DNA from: Flavobacterium sp. MedPE-SWcel
GTDB taxonomy: Bacteria > Bacteroidota > Bacteroidia > Flavobacteriales > Flavobacteriaceae
DNA: 64,000 nt
Reading direction: 5' to 3'
Assembly: GCA_001874325.1 (NCBI GenBank)
Contig: MPCW01000001.1
Coordinates: 1-64,000, forward strand
The stretch's first letter is position 1, and the number at the start of each line of letters is the position of its first letter. Under the pieces are notes generated by a model, which was not told the origin of the DNA, searched no databases, and saw only the letters and a program-made list of their open reading frames with translations. The position numbers and the translations under genes are program-made. This document shows, piece by piece, positions 1 to 10,785 of this stretch.

Positions 1-179
1 TTTAAATACATTATAAATAATATTTTAATAAAAACATGTTTTTTTGTTACAAAACAACCCCTAAAACTGGCAATTGTTTTAAAACTATATTTTTTTTAAA
101 ACATTGTTAATTAGTTAACAAATCTTAAAATATAACAATACATAAATCTAAAATCACTGTACTACACCTATACAAAAAA

Positions 180-201
180 GCCCTCAGAATACTCTGAGGG
201 C
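180..201 (-). terminator. Rho-independent terminator of the large T9SS substrate gene
   Basis: Perfect 9-bp stem GCCCTCAGA-atac-TCTGAGGGC followed on the minus strand by a T-rich tract, just downstream of the 249..5840 minus-strand ORF. Confidence 0.85.
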
Positions 202-248
202 TTAAAAAACATTAAGAAATAATTCTTCTTAATTAATAAGTGTATTAT

Positions 249-3200
249 TTAATTCTTAACTACTTTGATAGTTTTCACTGTATTACCCGCTGTAAGGTTA
301 ATAAGGTATGTTCCATCAGATAAAGTAGACATATCTAATTGCACTTCGTTAGTATTTGGTTGTTGAGCCAATACTTGTTGACCAAGTAAATTAAATACTG
401 CTACAGAATTAATTTCTGCATTGTAAGAAATATTAAGAATATCTTTAACCGGGTTAGGGTAGAAAGAGAATGCGTTAATATCAAAGTTATCACGATCTAA
501 TACCACAGACATAGTTACAGCAAGAACAGTGTTACTTTCACACTCTCCTATTATTTGAGTACCATAATAAGTAGTACCGTCTACAAGCTCTGTATCAGCA
601 TCAATACGGTTATCGCCACTTAAAGCGTCAGCTTCTGTAAGATACCATGCAATAATAGCACCATCCTCAGCATTAACTACAATATCTTCTATAGTAGCAA
701 CATCTGAAGCTTCAACTTCTATTGTTTGAGCTGCATCACCAGTAAGCGCTGCCACTTCATTTATAGTAACTGTTACTGCAGTTCTTGTTGCACTCTCACA
801 ACCTTCTACAGTTTGTGATGCATAATATGTAGTACCTGTTACTAAAGCAACGTCTGCTACTAGAGCATCTCCGTCTACTTCTGCAGCATACCACTGAATA
901 TTTTCTCCTTCTATTTCTAAATCAGCAATTGTACCTGCATTACATATAGTAACATCTGTATTATCTATAGTAGGTGCATCTGTTGTTGTTACAGTAACAT
1001 TAACCCCAGTTCTTGTTACACTCTCACAACCTTCTACAGTTTGTGATGCATAATATGAAGTACCTGTTACTAAAACAACATCTGTTGCTAGAGCATCTCC
1101 ATCTACTTCTGCAGCATACCACTGAATATTATCTCCTGTAGCTACTAAATCTGCAATTGTACCTGCATTACATATTGTTACATCAACAGCATCTACTGTT
1201 GGTGCTCCTGTAACATTTACTGTTACGTTTACTAATGTTCTTGTACTTTCACAACCATCAATAGTTTGTGATACATAATATGAACCTGTAGCCAAAGTAA
1301 CATCTGTTGCTAGAGCATCTCCATCCACCTCTGCAGTATACCATTGAATATTATCTCCTGTAGCTACTAAATCTGCAACTGTACCTGCATTACATATAGT
1401 AACATCTGTATTATCTACAGTAGGTGCATCAGTTGTAGCTATTATTGCATTTATTGCTGTTCTTGTTGCACTTTCACAACCTTCTATTGTTTGTGATGCA
1501 TAATATGTAGTACCATCTACAAGAATTGTTTCTGATGCAAGAACATCTCCACCTTCTTCTGCTGCATACCATTGGATATTATCTCCAGTAATAGCTACAT
1601 TAGAAAGCATTATTCCTGTACATGCTTCGATATCTACAATATCTACAGCCGGAGCATCAACTACATTTATAGTCATAGTTATACCTGTTCTTGTAGCACT
1701 CTCACATCCATCTATTGTTTGTGATGCATAGTAAAAACCATCAGCTAAAACAGTATCATCAGCTAAAGGCTCTCCACCTGTTTCATTTGCATACCACTGA
1801 ATATTTTCTCCTTCTATTTCTAAATCAGCAATTGTACCAGCATTACATACTGTAAAGTTATTATCATCAATTACAGGTGCTGCAGTTGTAGTTGTTGTTA
1901 CATCTACTGTATTACTAACAGAACAATCATTATCTGAAGTAGCAGTAACAGTATATGTTATTGCTGTTTCACTATCAGATTTGAAATATACCATTCTAGC
2001 ATCTGTACCTTCTGTATAAGGAACTGTTGCATCAGCATCAGTATATAAATTAGTTGCTGGTGTCCAAGTAATTTCGGTTGAACCAACTACATTAAATGTT
2101 ACGTTAAATCTCTTTGTAGTAACTGTACCTGTAGTTGCATCTAAATTATTATAGTTATATATAGCTGTATTAGCATCAAGATCTGTAAAGTATGTTTGTG
2201 CATTATATAATGAGTCAGCCCCTGATTGAGATATACTAATCACAACGTTAGAAACACCATCCCACTCAAATGGAGTAGTAAATGTTATTGTGTTTATACC
2301 TTCTGCATGAGTATATGTAACAGGATCTAAAACTGTAACAAAACTAGACTCATCTAAATAAGAATTATCTGGGAATACATCAAGTGTAGTAGTTCCCATT
2401 TTCACTATAAAGTCATCATTAGTAGCAGCACTACCTATAGAAGTAATGTTATAAGCTATAGAAACTATATTACCTGGGCCTATACCTGCAGCTGTTAAAT
2501 CAGCAACTGTATATATACTCTGGCTTTTATGTGTATTTCTTCTGTTACAAAATGGTGTAAACTCTTCAGTTGTAGAAGTAACTTCTGTTCCATCACCTAC
2601 AGTTCCTTCTCCTCCTAGATTACCACCTGTAGCTTCTAATACTTCGATAGCACCTAAACAAGCTGATAAATCCTCAGCTTCAACAGCTGAAGGAAGTGGG
2701 TTAACTGTTACTGTTACCTCTCCCTCTGTAACACAACCTGTTATTGCATCTGTAGCAACAACAGTATATGTTGTTGTCTCTTCTGGAGAAACAGACTGTG
2801 TAGCTCCTGCAAGATCTCCTGGAGTCCATACATAAGTATAGTCTGCATTATCACTCGTTACACTAATTTCAGTACTTTCTTCTGGGCATATAGCAACATC
2901 ATCCGATACTGTAATCTCTGGAGCATCTGTTACTGTAGCAACAACTGCTGTTCTAGGACTAGCACAAGCTCCTGTAGATTGTATATTATAGAAGAAATAG
3001 TAAGTACCAGTAGTTGTACCACCCCACTCACTAGAAGTTACATTAATATTACCATTATTATAAGGGAATTCAAGATTAGAACTACCTCTAACTAAACTAA
3101 CACCACTAAATGATTTTATAACTATTTTATAAACCTCACCTGAAGTTACATCAAAATTAAGCGGAATAGTAGTAGGTGTAGTTGTACCACCTGCTGCTAC

Positions 3201-5840
3201 GTTAACATCTCCTGTAGCATATAGTTCATTATTTGAAGCATCAACAATTTTTACATCTAACGTACCTTCTGATGTTGAATATACATCAACAGAGTTTAGT
3301 GTTACATTATCTAAAGCTGTAAATATTATACCCCAATTGTTTAAAGCAGTACCTGTCCATGAAGCTTCTGGAGCTAATATACCTCCGCCAATAGGTGCAC
3401 CTCCATCAGATTGAGCAGAAACGTAATATGTAGTCGTTTCTGTTATTTCCTCTGTAGTAAGTGTTGCTCCTGTTGCAATAGAAGCTCCTCCTACTGCATT
3501 AGCATACCAATTAATAGTACCTCCATCAGAAGTAGCTGTAAGATTTGCTTCGCCTTGACCACATATTGTAGCTGGTGTAGTTGTTAAAATTTCAGGATAA
3601 TCACAAAGTGTAGTAAATGTTCCTGCAACCGTCCAAGCACTAAATGCACCTCCACAATTTGTTCTTACAAAAACAAAATAATCTGTCGATGAGTCTAAAA
3701 TTGTTACATCTGCTGTTAACGCTGTTGACGAAGCACCCGCAGTTGTAGGTGTAACATCTGTAGTAGATACTACATACTCGTAACCTACAGGAGTTCCTGT
3801 AGATGGAGCCACCCAGTTTATAGTTGCACTATTTTTTGTAATAGTAGTTGTATCTGCTAATACTGGCACATCACACGCAGGAACTTCTTCAATTAATAAA
3901 CTTCCGATATGAAAATCATAATCTGGACTATCATCAGAAGGACCGTCTATAGCTTGAAAAGCTATCTGAATAATCTGTCCCGTATAATCAGATAATAACA
4001 CTTCATAATCTACAAGAGTGTTTGTTAAATCTACAGTATTAGCTGCATTAAATGTATATATAGGTGTCCATATAGCTCCACATCCATCAGTAGAAACCAT
4101 TACCTTAACAAGGTCATCAGTACCTTGCATACCATTAGCATCAGCAGTACCAGATGCAAAATTAGTTATAGCTGCTTTAAAAACAAATCTCGATTCTGCT
4201 GTTAATTCCATTTTAGGACTAATAATCCAGTCATTACGAGTATCTGTATATAAATTTATTTTTGCTGTAGTTTCACCTAAAACTGAAGAATTAGTCCAAA
4301 CACTTGAATTACCTCCTGGATATGAATTTGATGGAGTATCACCTCCCGCTGTTGTAATTTTCGACTCAACCCATCCTGGCATAACCTCAGATAAGTTTGA
4401 ACCTGTAAATCCGGTAAAATCATTAGATACTGGTAAAGCCGCAGTAGTTACAGCTGCAGGTGTAACTGTAATAGCATTAGTACCATTAGTTGTATTATAG
4501 TAATAATCGTATGGTGCAGAACCACAACGAGTATACTCATATACTTTTACAAAATAATCAGCACCACATGGTAATCCATATACAGTAACAGATGTACCTG
4601 TACCATCATAAACTATTTGCTGACCTGAACCTGAGTATATATTATTATCCTCAATAGCATCACCAGATCCATCAGTTGGGTCTGTTATTGCTGCATCACT
4701 TACAATAACTAACCTTCTATTACCTGTACCATTAGTCCAGTTAACTTCAAAAGAAGTAGCAAAGTTATCTTCAGCTGCAACTGTCGCATCAGCTACCTGA
4801 GTAGCAGGAGCTGCAGGGTTATTTATTGTTACAACAGGAGAATATACTATCTCTGAACTATTAGTACATGTTATTTTTAATCTATACTGTATAGGAGTAC
4901 CCTCAAAAGTAGGAGGAGTATAACTTAAAGTTGTAGCTCCTGAACCGTCTACTGCGTCTACCCAATCAGTACCATTTAGTGATTGTTCCCACTGACGTGT
5001 TATACCTGGAGCAGCTGTAGCATCAATAACTGTAATTGAAGATGGTGTAGAGCCATTACAGATGTTACGAACCTCATCACCATCAATAGTACCTGCTACA
5101 GGAATTCCTGTACACGCTGGTGGTGGTGTAAATGTATATGTTAAACCACTAGTAAAACCATCATCTCCTTTAAGAGATGCTTTTGATGTAGATGTAGCAC
5201 CTGTAGTTAAAACAACTGGAGTATTCCAAGATTCTCCAGCAGCAACAGTAAGTGCAATATACTCACCAACCGCACTTTTAATACCTACTTGTGGCTGAGC
5301 CGATGTATCTGTATCATAAGGAGGTGTACCATCATATACATATCTAATAACTCCAGAAACAGTATTTAACCTTACCTGAAAGTTAAATGATTCTGTTCTA
5401 GCATAACGTCTAAAGTTAGTCCACTGAACTACTACTTCGTCACCAACCATATCAAAACGGATATCAGCAACTCCATTAGCACCTTCTTCAAGATCAGCAG
5501 CAACTAATGCCATAATAGCATTACTACCTGTACTAGAAGTTATAGGTGTAGTAGTATATGCAGATGTAGATGTAGACCCTAAAGACAAGTGTCCATTACT
5601 ACTTACTCTGAAGCTAGTATATGATGTTCCTGAGAACTCAATAGCTGCAGGTAAAGTCTGCTCTGAAGAAGCATATGAATCTAAATTAGGAGATCCATCT
5701 GTAGAGGTCGTAATAACGGTTCCTCCCGTTATTGGTGTATAAACCTCATTAGATTGCGCAAAGGTATAACTAGATACCTGCGCATAATTGCTAGTGACTG
5801 CAAAAAGCATCAAAGCAATTAATAAAGTAAATTTTTTCAT
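249..5840 (-). CDS. Very large secreted multidomain protein with T9SS type A C-terminal sorting domain, fibronectin III/cleaved-adhesin-like regions and Ig-like repeats
   Basis: Signal peptide MKKFTLLIALMLFAVTSNYAQ; C-terminus FYPNPVKDILNISYNAEINSVAVFNLLGQQVL...GTYLINLTAGNTVKTIKVVKN is typical of type A sorting domains; multiple IQWYA...YYASQT.EGCES repeats. Confidence 0.9.
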   Translation of the reverse strand: MKKFTLLIALMLFAVTSNYAQVSSYTFAQSNEVYTPITGGTVITTSTDGSPNLDSYASSEQTLPAAIEFSGTSYTSFRVSSNGHLSLGSTSTSAYTTTPITSSTGSNAIMALVAADLEEGANGVADIRFDMVGDEVVVQWTNFRRYARTESFNFQVRLNTVSGVIRYVYDGTPPYDTDTSAQPQVGIKSAVGEYIALTVAAGESWNTPVVLTTGATSTSKASLKGDDGFTSGLTYTFTPPPACTGIPVAGTIDGDEVRNICNGSTPSSITVIDATAAPGITRQWEQSLNGTDWVDAVDGSGATTLSYTPPTFEGTPIQYRLKITCTNSSEIVYSPVVTINNPAAPATQVADATVAAEDNFATSFEVNWTNGTGNRRLVIVSDAAITDPTDGSGDAIEDNNIYSGSGQQIVYDGTGTSVTVYGLPCGADYFVKVYEYTRCGSAPYDYYYNTTNGTNAITVTPAAVTTAALPVSNDFTGFTGSNLSEVMPGWVESKITTAGGDTPSNSYPGGNSSVWTNSSVLGETTAKINLYTDTRNDWIISPKMELTAESRFVFKAAITNFASGTADANGMQGTDDLVKVMVSTDGCGAIWTPIYTFNAANTVDLTNTLVDYEVLLSDYTGQIIQIAFQAIDGPSDDSPDYDFHIGSLLIEEVPACDVPVLADTTTITKNSATINWVAPSTGTPVGYEYVVSTTDVTPTTAGASSTALTADVTILDSSTDYFVFVRTNCGGAFSAWTVAGTFTTLCDYPEILTTTPATICGQGEANLTATSDGGTINWYANAVGGASIATGATLTTEEITETTTYYVSAQSDGGAPIGGGILAPEASWTGTALNNWGIIFTALDNVTLNSVDVYSTSEGTLDVKIVDASNNELYATGDVNVAAGGTTTPTTIPLNFDVTSGEVYKIVIKSFSGVSLVRGSSNLEFPYNNGNINVTSSEWGGTTTGTYYFFYNIQSTGACASPRTAVVATVTDAPEITVSDDVAICPEESTEISVTSDNADYTYVWTPGDLAGATQSVSPEETTTYTVVATDAITGCVTEGEVTVTVNPLPSAVEAEDLSACLGAIEVLEATGGNLGGEGTVGDGTEVTSTTEEFTPFCNRRNTHKSQSIYTVADLTAAGIGPGNIVSIAYNITSIGSAATNDDFIVKMGTTTLDVFPDNSYLDESSFVTVLDPVTYTHAEGINTITFTTPFEWDGVSNVVISISQSGADSLYNAQTYFTDLDANTAIYNYNNLDATTGTVTTKRFNVTFNVVGSTEITWTPATNLYTDADATVPYTEGTDARMVYFKSDSETAITYTVTATSDNDCSVSNTVDVTTTTTAAPVIDDNNFTVCNAGTIADLEIEGENIQWYANETGGEPLADDTVLADGFYYASQTIDGCESATRTGITMTINVVDAPAVDIVDIEACTGIMLSNVAITGDNIQWYAAEEGGDVLASETILVDGTTYYASQTIEGCESATRTAINAIIATTDAPTVDNTDVTICNAGTVADLVATGDNIQWYTAEVDGDALATDVTLATGSYYVSQTIDGCESTRTLVNVTVNVTGAPTVDAVDVTICNAGTIADLVATGDNIQWYAAEVDGDALATDVVLVTGTSYYASQTVEGCESVTRTGVNVTVTTTDAPTIDNTDVTICNAGTIADLEIEGENIQWYAAEVDGDALVADVALVTGTTYYASQTVEGCESATRTAVTVTINEVAALTGDAAQTIEVEASDVATIEDIVVNAEDGAIIAWYLTEADALSGDNRIDADTELVDGTTYYGTQIIGECESNTVLAVTMSVVLDRDNFDINAFSFYPNPVKDILNISYNAEINSVAVFNLLGQQVLAQQPNTNEVQLDMSTLSDGTYLINLTAGNTVKTIKVVKN
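700..1870 (-). repeat. Tandem coding repeat, period about 228 nt (76 aa), about 5 copies plus one degenerate copy
   Basis: Repeated (D/E)NIQWYxAExxGDxLAxDVxLVxGxxYYASQTxEGCESxTRTxVxVT...VDxTICNAGTxADLxxxG units; the DNA motif ctttcacaacc(t/a)tc.a.agtttgtgatgcataatatg recurs. Confidence 0.85.
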
Positions 5841-6080
5841 AAAATATATGTAATTGAATTATAAGTTAATAAAACTATAACTTTCAAAACAATTATCACA
5901 CAATTACACCCCTAATGTGATATTATTATAAATAAAGGTTTTTTTTGCCAAAAATTAACATCTAATTATTGTTAAATTATCAAAAAAACAAAGGTAAAAA
6001 CCATTTATTTAAGAAATTTAAAGGCATATTTTTTATTAAAAACATAGTATAACCTAGTAAATAGATAGATTTACACTAAA

Positions 6081-6104
6081 AAAGAGACCTAAAAAGGTCT
6101 CTTT
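6081..6104 (-). terminator. Rho-independent terminator downstream of fabI
   Basis: AAAGAGACC-taaaaa-GGTCTCTTT hairpin with flanking A/T tracts, 3' of the minus-strand fabI ORF. Confidence 0.8.
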
Positions 6105-6128
6105 TTATATAATTAAGTTATAAAATAA

Positions 6129-6941
6129 CTATTCTTCAGACATTTTATTCATAATCTCAGCACTTACCCCTGTAGAAGAATATCCTCCGTCATGGAAAAG
6201 GTTTTGCATTGTTACCATACGTGTTAAATCAGAAAACAATGTAATACAATAATCTGCACACGATTCCGCATCAGCATTACCTAATGGGGCAATAGAATCT
6301 GCATAATCATAAAAATCATTAAACCCTTTTATTCCTGTTCCAGCAGTAGTTTTTGTTGGTGATTGCGATACTGTATTAATACGTACATTTTTCTCTACAC
6401 CATAATGATAACCAAAACTACGAGCTATAGATTCTAACATTGCTTTAATATCTGCCATATCAGTATAAAAAGGATATGTACGTTGTGCAGCCATGTATGT
6501 TAACGCTACAACACTACCACCATCACTAATGGCATCCATTTTTTTAGCAACACTTAGCATTTTATGTAATGACATTGCAGATACATCTATACCTTTCATG
6601 AAATAATCGTAATTAGAATCTTCATAACTAATCTTCTTACGAATATTAACACTCATACCTATAGAGTGAAGAACAAAGTCTATTTTACCACCTAGCACTT
6701 CTTGCGCTTTAGTATAAAGATTTTCAATCTCTTCTACATTAGTAGCATCTGCTGGTATAATTTCTGAACCTGTTTTTTCTGCTAATTTTTTTATCTCACC
6801 CATTCTCATAGCGATAGGTGCATTAGTAAGTACAAATGTTGCTCCTTGTTCATGAGCTTTCTCTGCAACTTTCCAAGCTATAGAATTTTGGTCAAGAGCT
6901 CCTGTTATTATCCCTCTTTTACCTTTTAATAAATTGTACAT
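6129..6941 (-). CDS. fabI: Enoyl-[acyl-carrier-protein] reductase (NADH), FabI
   Basis: 270 aa; LLKGKRGIITGALDQNSIAWKVAEKAHEQGA N-terminus and YMAAQRTYPFYTDMADIKAMLES...FGYHYGVEKNVRINTVSQSPTKT typical of FabI-type SDRs. Confidence 0.9.
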   Translation of the reverse strand: MYNLLKGKRGIITGALDQNSIAWKVAEKAHEQGATFVLTNAPIAMRMGEIKKLAEKTGSEIIPADATNVEEIENLYTKAQEVLGGKIDFVLHSIGMSVNIRKKISYEDSNYDYFMKGIDVSAMSLHKMLSVAKKMDAISDGGSVVALTYMAAQRTYPFYTDMADIKAMLESIARSFGYHYGVEKNVRINTVSQSPTKTTAGTGIKGFNDFYDYADSIAPLGNADAESCADYCITLFSDLTRMVTMQNLFHDGGYSSTGVSAEIMNKMSEE

Positions 6942-6958
6942 AGTATTACAGTTTAAAA

Positions 6959-8152
6959 TTAGTTTTGTAAGCTATTAACGGCAATCATCTCATCTGCCTC
7001 TAGTTTATAATCTACTCCATCATAATCAAATCCAAAAAGATTATAGAAATCTTTTCTATACCCTTCTAAATCCCCTATAGTTGCTAAATTATCTGTAGTT
7101 GCTTGCTCCCATAGAGCTGCTACTTTTTCTTGTATATCATCACGCATCTCCCAGTCATCTATTCTAATTCTACCTTTATCATCTGTAGGAATAGGTTTTC
7201 CTGTATATAAATGCTCCTGATATAAACGTTGCATTTGCTCTACAGTACCTTCATGTACTCCCTCCTCTTTCATCACTTTATATAGTAATGATATATATAA
7301 CGGTATTACTGGTATAGCTGAACTCGCTTGTGTAACCAATGCTTTATTTACAGATACATAAGCCTTCCCTCCTATATCTTTTAAACTATCTGTTATCTCG
7401 AATGCTGTAGCTTCTAAATGATCTTTAGCACGACCAATAGTTCCTTTTCTATATACAGGCTCTGTAAGTGATGGACCAATATAAGAGTAAGCTACTGTTA
7501 ATGCATCTGGAGCTAAAAGGTTAGCGCTTTTTAAAGCCTCCATCCACATAGCCCAATCTTCACCCCCCATAACGGTTACGGTGTTCTCTATATCATCTTC
7601 TTTACTAGGCTCAATACTTACTTCTGATACTTTACCTGAGTGAAAGTCTACTGTTTTATTACTAAACACATCACCTATTGGTTTTAATGCCGAACGATGC
7701 ATAACACCTGTTTCTGGATGTACTCGCACTGGTGAAGCAAGACTATATATTACAAGATCTACCTGTCCTAGGTCTTCTTTTATAGTATCTAACGTTTGTT
7801 GTTTTATTTCTTTAGAGAAAGCATCTCCATTAATACTTTTAGCATAAAGCCCTGCTTTACTAGCTTCTTCTTCAAAAGCAGCAGAGTTATACCATCCTGG
7901 AGAAGCTGTTTTACCTGCTCTAGGCGGCTTCTCGAAAAACACACCTAAAGTTGCAGCACCACAACCAAAAGCACTTGTTATCCTAGAAGATAATCCAAAA
8001 CCTGTAGAAGCTCCTATTACAAGTACTTTTTTAGCACCATTTATAGCTCCTTTTGATTTTACATATTCTATTTGGTTTTTTACGTTTTGAGCCGCACCTG
8101 TTGGGTGAGCCGTTAGGCAAATAAAGCCACGCATTCTAGGTTCTATTATCAT
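6959..8152 (-). CDS. fabV: FabV-type trans-2-enoyl-CoA/ACP reductase
   Basis: 397 aa; MIIEPRMRGFICLTAHPTGAAQNVKNQIEYVK, VLVIGASTGFGLSSRI, YSLASPVRVHPETG and AYSYIGP..T.PVYRKGTIGRAKDHLE motifs. Confidence 0.93.
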   Translation of the reverse strand: MIIEPRMRGFICLTAHPTGAAQNVKNQIEYVKSKGAINGAKKVLVIGASTGFGLSSRITSAFGCGAATLGVFFEKPPRAGKTASPGWYNSAAFEEEASKAGLYAKSINGDAFSKEIKQQTLDTIKEDLGQVDLVIYSLASPVRVHPETGVMHRSALKPIGDVFSNKTVDFHSGKVSEVSIEPSKEDDIENTVTVMGGEDWAMWMEALKSANLLAPDALTVAYSYIGPSLTEPVYRKGTIGRAKDHLEATAFEITDSLKDIGGKAYVSVNKALVTQASSAIPVIPLYISLLYKVMKEEGVHEGTVEQMQRLYQEHLYTGKPIPTDDKGRIRIDDWEMRDDIQEKVAALWEQATTDNLATIGDLEGYRKDFYNLFGFDYDGVDYKLEADEMIAVNSLQN

Positions 8153-8217
8153 AACTAAGTATAGTTTATTTTATAATCTAAATAAGTAATATATTACCAC
8201 AAATATAATTCGAATTT

Positions 8218-9870
8218 TTAGTCTAACAACGCTCTTGCATGATTAAGAGCAGAATCAGATATATCCTTACCTGAAAGCATTTCTGCTATTTCTTTTACAC
8301 GCCCTTCCTTAGATAGAAGTTTTAACTCAGATACTGTTGTTTCTCCTTGTGTTGACTTAAATACTTTATAATGCTGATTCCCTTTCGCAGCTATTTGCGG
8401 TAAGTGTGTTATCGCAAATACTTGCATATCAGTACTCATTACTTTCATGATATCTCCCATTTTATTTGATATCTCTCCAGATACTCCGGTATCTATTTCA
8501 TCAAATATAATAGTTGGTAATTTAGAGTAATTAGCAAGCACCGCTTTTACCGAAAGCATTATACGTGACATCTCCCCTCCTGAAGCTACTTTTTTAAGTA
8601 AACCAAAATCGGTTCCTTTATTAGCGGAGAATAAAAGACTCATAGTATCTTTACCTGTAGCAAAATAAGAATCTGAAGGAGTTAACTCAAACTGAAAACG
8701 AGCATTAGGCATACCTAGTTTAACAAGTATAGTTGTTATTTTATCAGTAAGAACAGATATAGCAGCATTTCGTTTTTTAGATATCGTTGCGGCTATTTTA
8801 TCTGTAGCTTCTTTAGATTTTCCTACCGAAATAGTTAATTTTTCTATTATACTTTCTAACTCATCAGATTGTAACACTTTACCTTCTAATTCATTCTGTA
8901 TCGTTATTAACTCTTCTACTGTACCTACATTATGCTTTTTTTGAAGTGTATATAGTAATTGTAATTTCTGATTTACGATTTCTAACTGCTCAGGATCATC
9001 AACAAGCGATTCAAAACTCTGAGAAAGCTCATCAGCTACATCATCAAACTCAATTAGTATACTTGAAACTCTTTCAAAAAACTGATTGTATTCATCAGAG
9101 ATCGCACTTACCTTTTGTAATGTTCCTTTTATCTCTTTAAGGCTTTGTAAAGCTCCCACTTGCTCTTCATTAGTAATTGCTAATGCACCACCGAGTGATT
9201 CTTTTATAAACTCTACATTACTTAATTTTTCTAACTCACTTTCTAATTCTGCCTGCTCCCCTTCTTTTAAGTTTGCTGATAATAATTCTTCTAATAAAAA
9301 GCTATTATAATCTCGCTCTTTCATCAAGTCAGCTTTCTGCTGCTGTGCATTAGCAAGGTCAGCTTGTAATAATTTAAACTTCTTTAATTGCTTTTGATAC
9401 CCTTCTACATTAGTAGCAGTACCTGCAACAGCATCAAGAATATGCATTTGATAATGCTCATCTGATAATTCGCGAGTTTGTTGTTGCGAATGGATATCAA
9501 TTAAGAAAGTTCCTAATCGTTGTAACACCTGCAAGTTTACAGGGCTATCGTTTATAAATGCTCTAGATTTACCTGATGGTAATATCTCTCTTCTTATAAT
9601 AGTGACATCTTCATAATCAAGATCTTTTTCAGAGAAAAACGAAACTAGATTATAAGCCTCAATATTAAAATGAGCCTCTATAATACATTTTTGAGTTTTA
9701 TCTTTAAGCGAAGTAAGATCTGCTCTATTACCCAATACAAGACCAAGCGCTCCTAGTAATATAGATTTACCCGCACCTGTCTCTCCAGTTATAATAGATA
9801 ACTTGTCCGAGAAATCGATATGAAGTTGCTCTATAAGAGCAAAGTTTTTAATTTGTAACGTTTGCAGCAT
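8218..9870 (-). CDS. recN: DNA repair protein RecN
   Basis: Walker A GETGAGKSILLGAL, signature VASGGEMSRIMLSVK, Walker B PTIIFDEIDTGVSG; 550 aa SMC-like. Confidence 0.95.
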   Translation of the reverse strand: MLQTLQIKNFALIEQLHIDFSDKLSIITGETGAGKSILLGALGLVLGNRADLTSLKDKTQKCIIEAHFNIEAYNLVSFFSEKDLDYEDVTIIRREILPSGKSRAFINDSPVNLQVLQRLGTFLIDIHSQQQTRELSDEHYQMHILDAVAGTATNVEGYQKQLKKFKLLQADLANAQQQKADLMKERDYNSFLLEELLSANLKEGEQAELESELEKLSNVEFIKESLGGALAITNEEQVGALQSLKEIKGTLQKVSAISDEYNQFFERVSSILIEFDDVADELSQSFESLVDDPEQLEIVNQKLQLLYTLQKKHNVGTVEELITIQNELEGKVLQSDELESIIEKLTISVGKSKEATDKIAATISKKRNAAISVLTDKITTILVKLGMPNARFQFELTPSDSYFATGKDTMSLLFSANKGTDFGLLKKVASGGEMSRIMLSVKAVLANYSKLPTIIFDEIDTGVSGEISNKMGDIMKVMSTDMQVFAITHLPQIAAKGNQHYKVFKSTQGETTVSELKLLSKEGRVKEIAEMLSGKDISDSALNHARALLD

Positions 9871-9900
9871 AGTAATGTGCCTTTGTTTTGCACAAATGTA

Positions 9901-10785
9901 CTATTTAATAGTACTCCATTTAGAAGAATTCATAGGAGATATTCTATTTAATGTATCTACAAGACCTGTAACAGTAATCATAGGTCCTCCAGAGAATATA
10001 GAAGCTATCTCTTGCGACTTAGCATCAAAAAATATTCTAGTTAAAAAAGCATTAGGTCGCACTTTGTTCACTTTAGCAAGTGTTTTTATGGCAACAATAA
10101 CTTTTTCTTTTCCTTCTTTAGTATTTTCAGCCATTTTATCTAATGCTTGCATATGGTAACTATACAGCGCTTCTCTAAAATCACTATATGTATTAGATAA
10201 TAAATCACTCACCAAGAAGTATCTATTTTGATTACCATCTTGCTGTGCCCAGCCTTTATAACCACTACCTTGAGCCAAACCAACTATATTTTGTGCTGCT
10301 TGATAATATGGTGTACCACCATTAAGCTCAAAAGAATCAGCATCCATACCAATAATTACATTAGCATAGTATCCTAATAATGCAACTAAATTAGAATCAA
10401 AACTATTAGGGTTATAAATAAGATTCTCTGACTCAAGATATCTAAACTTCACCTCTTTATCATTATAGTTAAGCATTGGAGATGAGTAAGTAGAATTATA
10501 TATTGGTCTAGAAGATTGTACTTGAATTGTAGCCGTAAAGTTATTAGAGCTATAAGCCGAAACATTAATAAATATTGAACAATCTATACGTTCATTCCTT
10601 TCAAAATTACGAGTCGTCCAGCTTGTGTTATTCATAAACTCATTAAGAGAAGTTTCAAGCGTTCTAAATATCTGGGTGTTAGCATCTGTTACCCTATCTG
10701 CATTAATTTCCACAGTACAATTAAGCTCTTGCCCTTTAACAGAGAAAGACAATAACACCAATAATATCAAAAACGATTTATACAT
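9901..10785 (-). CDS. DUF4835-type secreted protein
   Basis: Signal peptide MYKSFLILLVLLSFSVKGQ, ELNCTVEINADRV...RTLETSLNEFMNNTSWT; position between coaBC and recN as in other flavobacteria. Confidence 0.75.
   Translation of the reverse strand: MYKSFLILLVLLSFSVKGQELNCTVEINADRVTDANTQIFRTLETSLNEFMNNTSWTTRNFERNERIDCSIFINVSAYSSNNFTATIQVQSSRPIYNSTYSSPMLNYNDKEVKFRYLESENLIYNPNSFDSNLVALLGYYANVIIGMDADSFELNGGTPYYQAAQNIVGLAQGSGYKGWAQQDGNQNRYFLVSDLLSNTYSDFREALYSYHMQALDKMAENTKEGKEKVIVAIKTLAKVNKVRPNAFLTRIFFDAKSQEIASIFSGGPMITVTGLVDTLNRISPMNSSKWSTIK

Noticed and set aside
700-1870. Possible CRISPR-like array
   Set aside because: Repeats are 228 nt, in frame, and encode Ig-like protein modules; no short repeat/unique spacer pattern and no cas genes.
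4018-4500. Plus-strand 160-aa ORF (and 5062..5298) antisense to the large T9SS protein
   Set aside because: Composition reflects the complement of a Thr/Ala-rich repetitive CDS; no start context, no recognisable domain, and the opposite strand is clearly coding.
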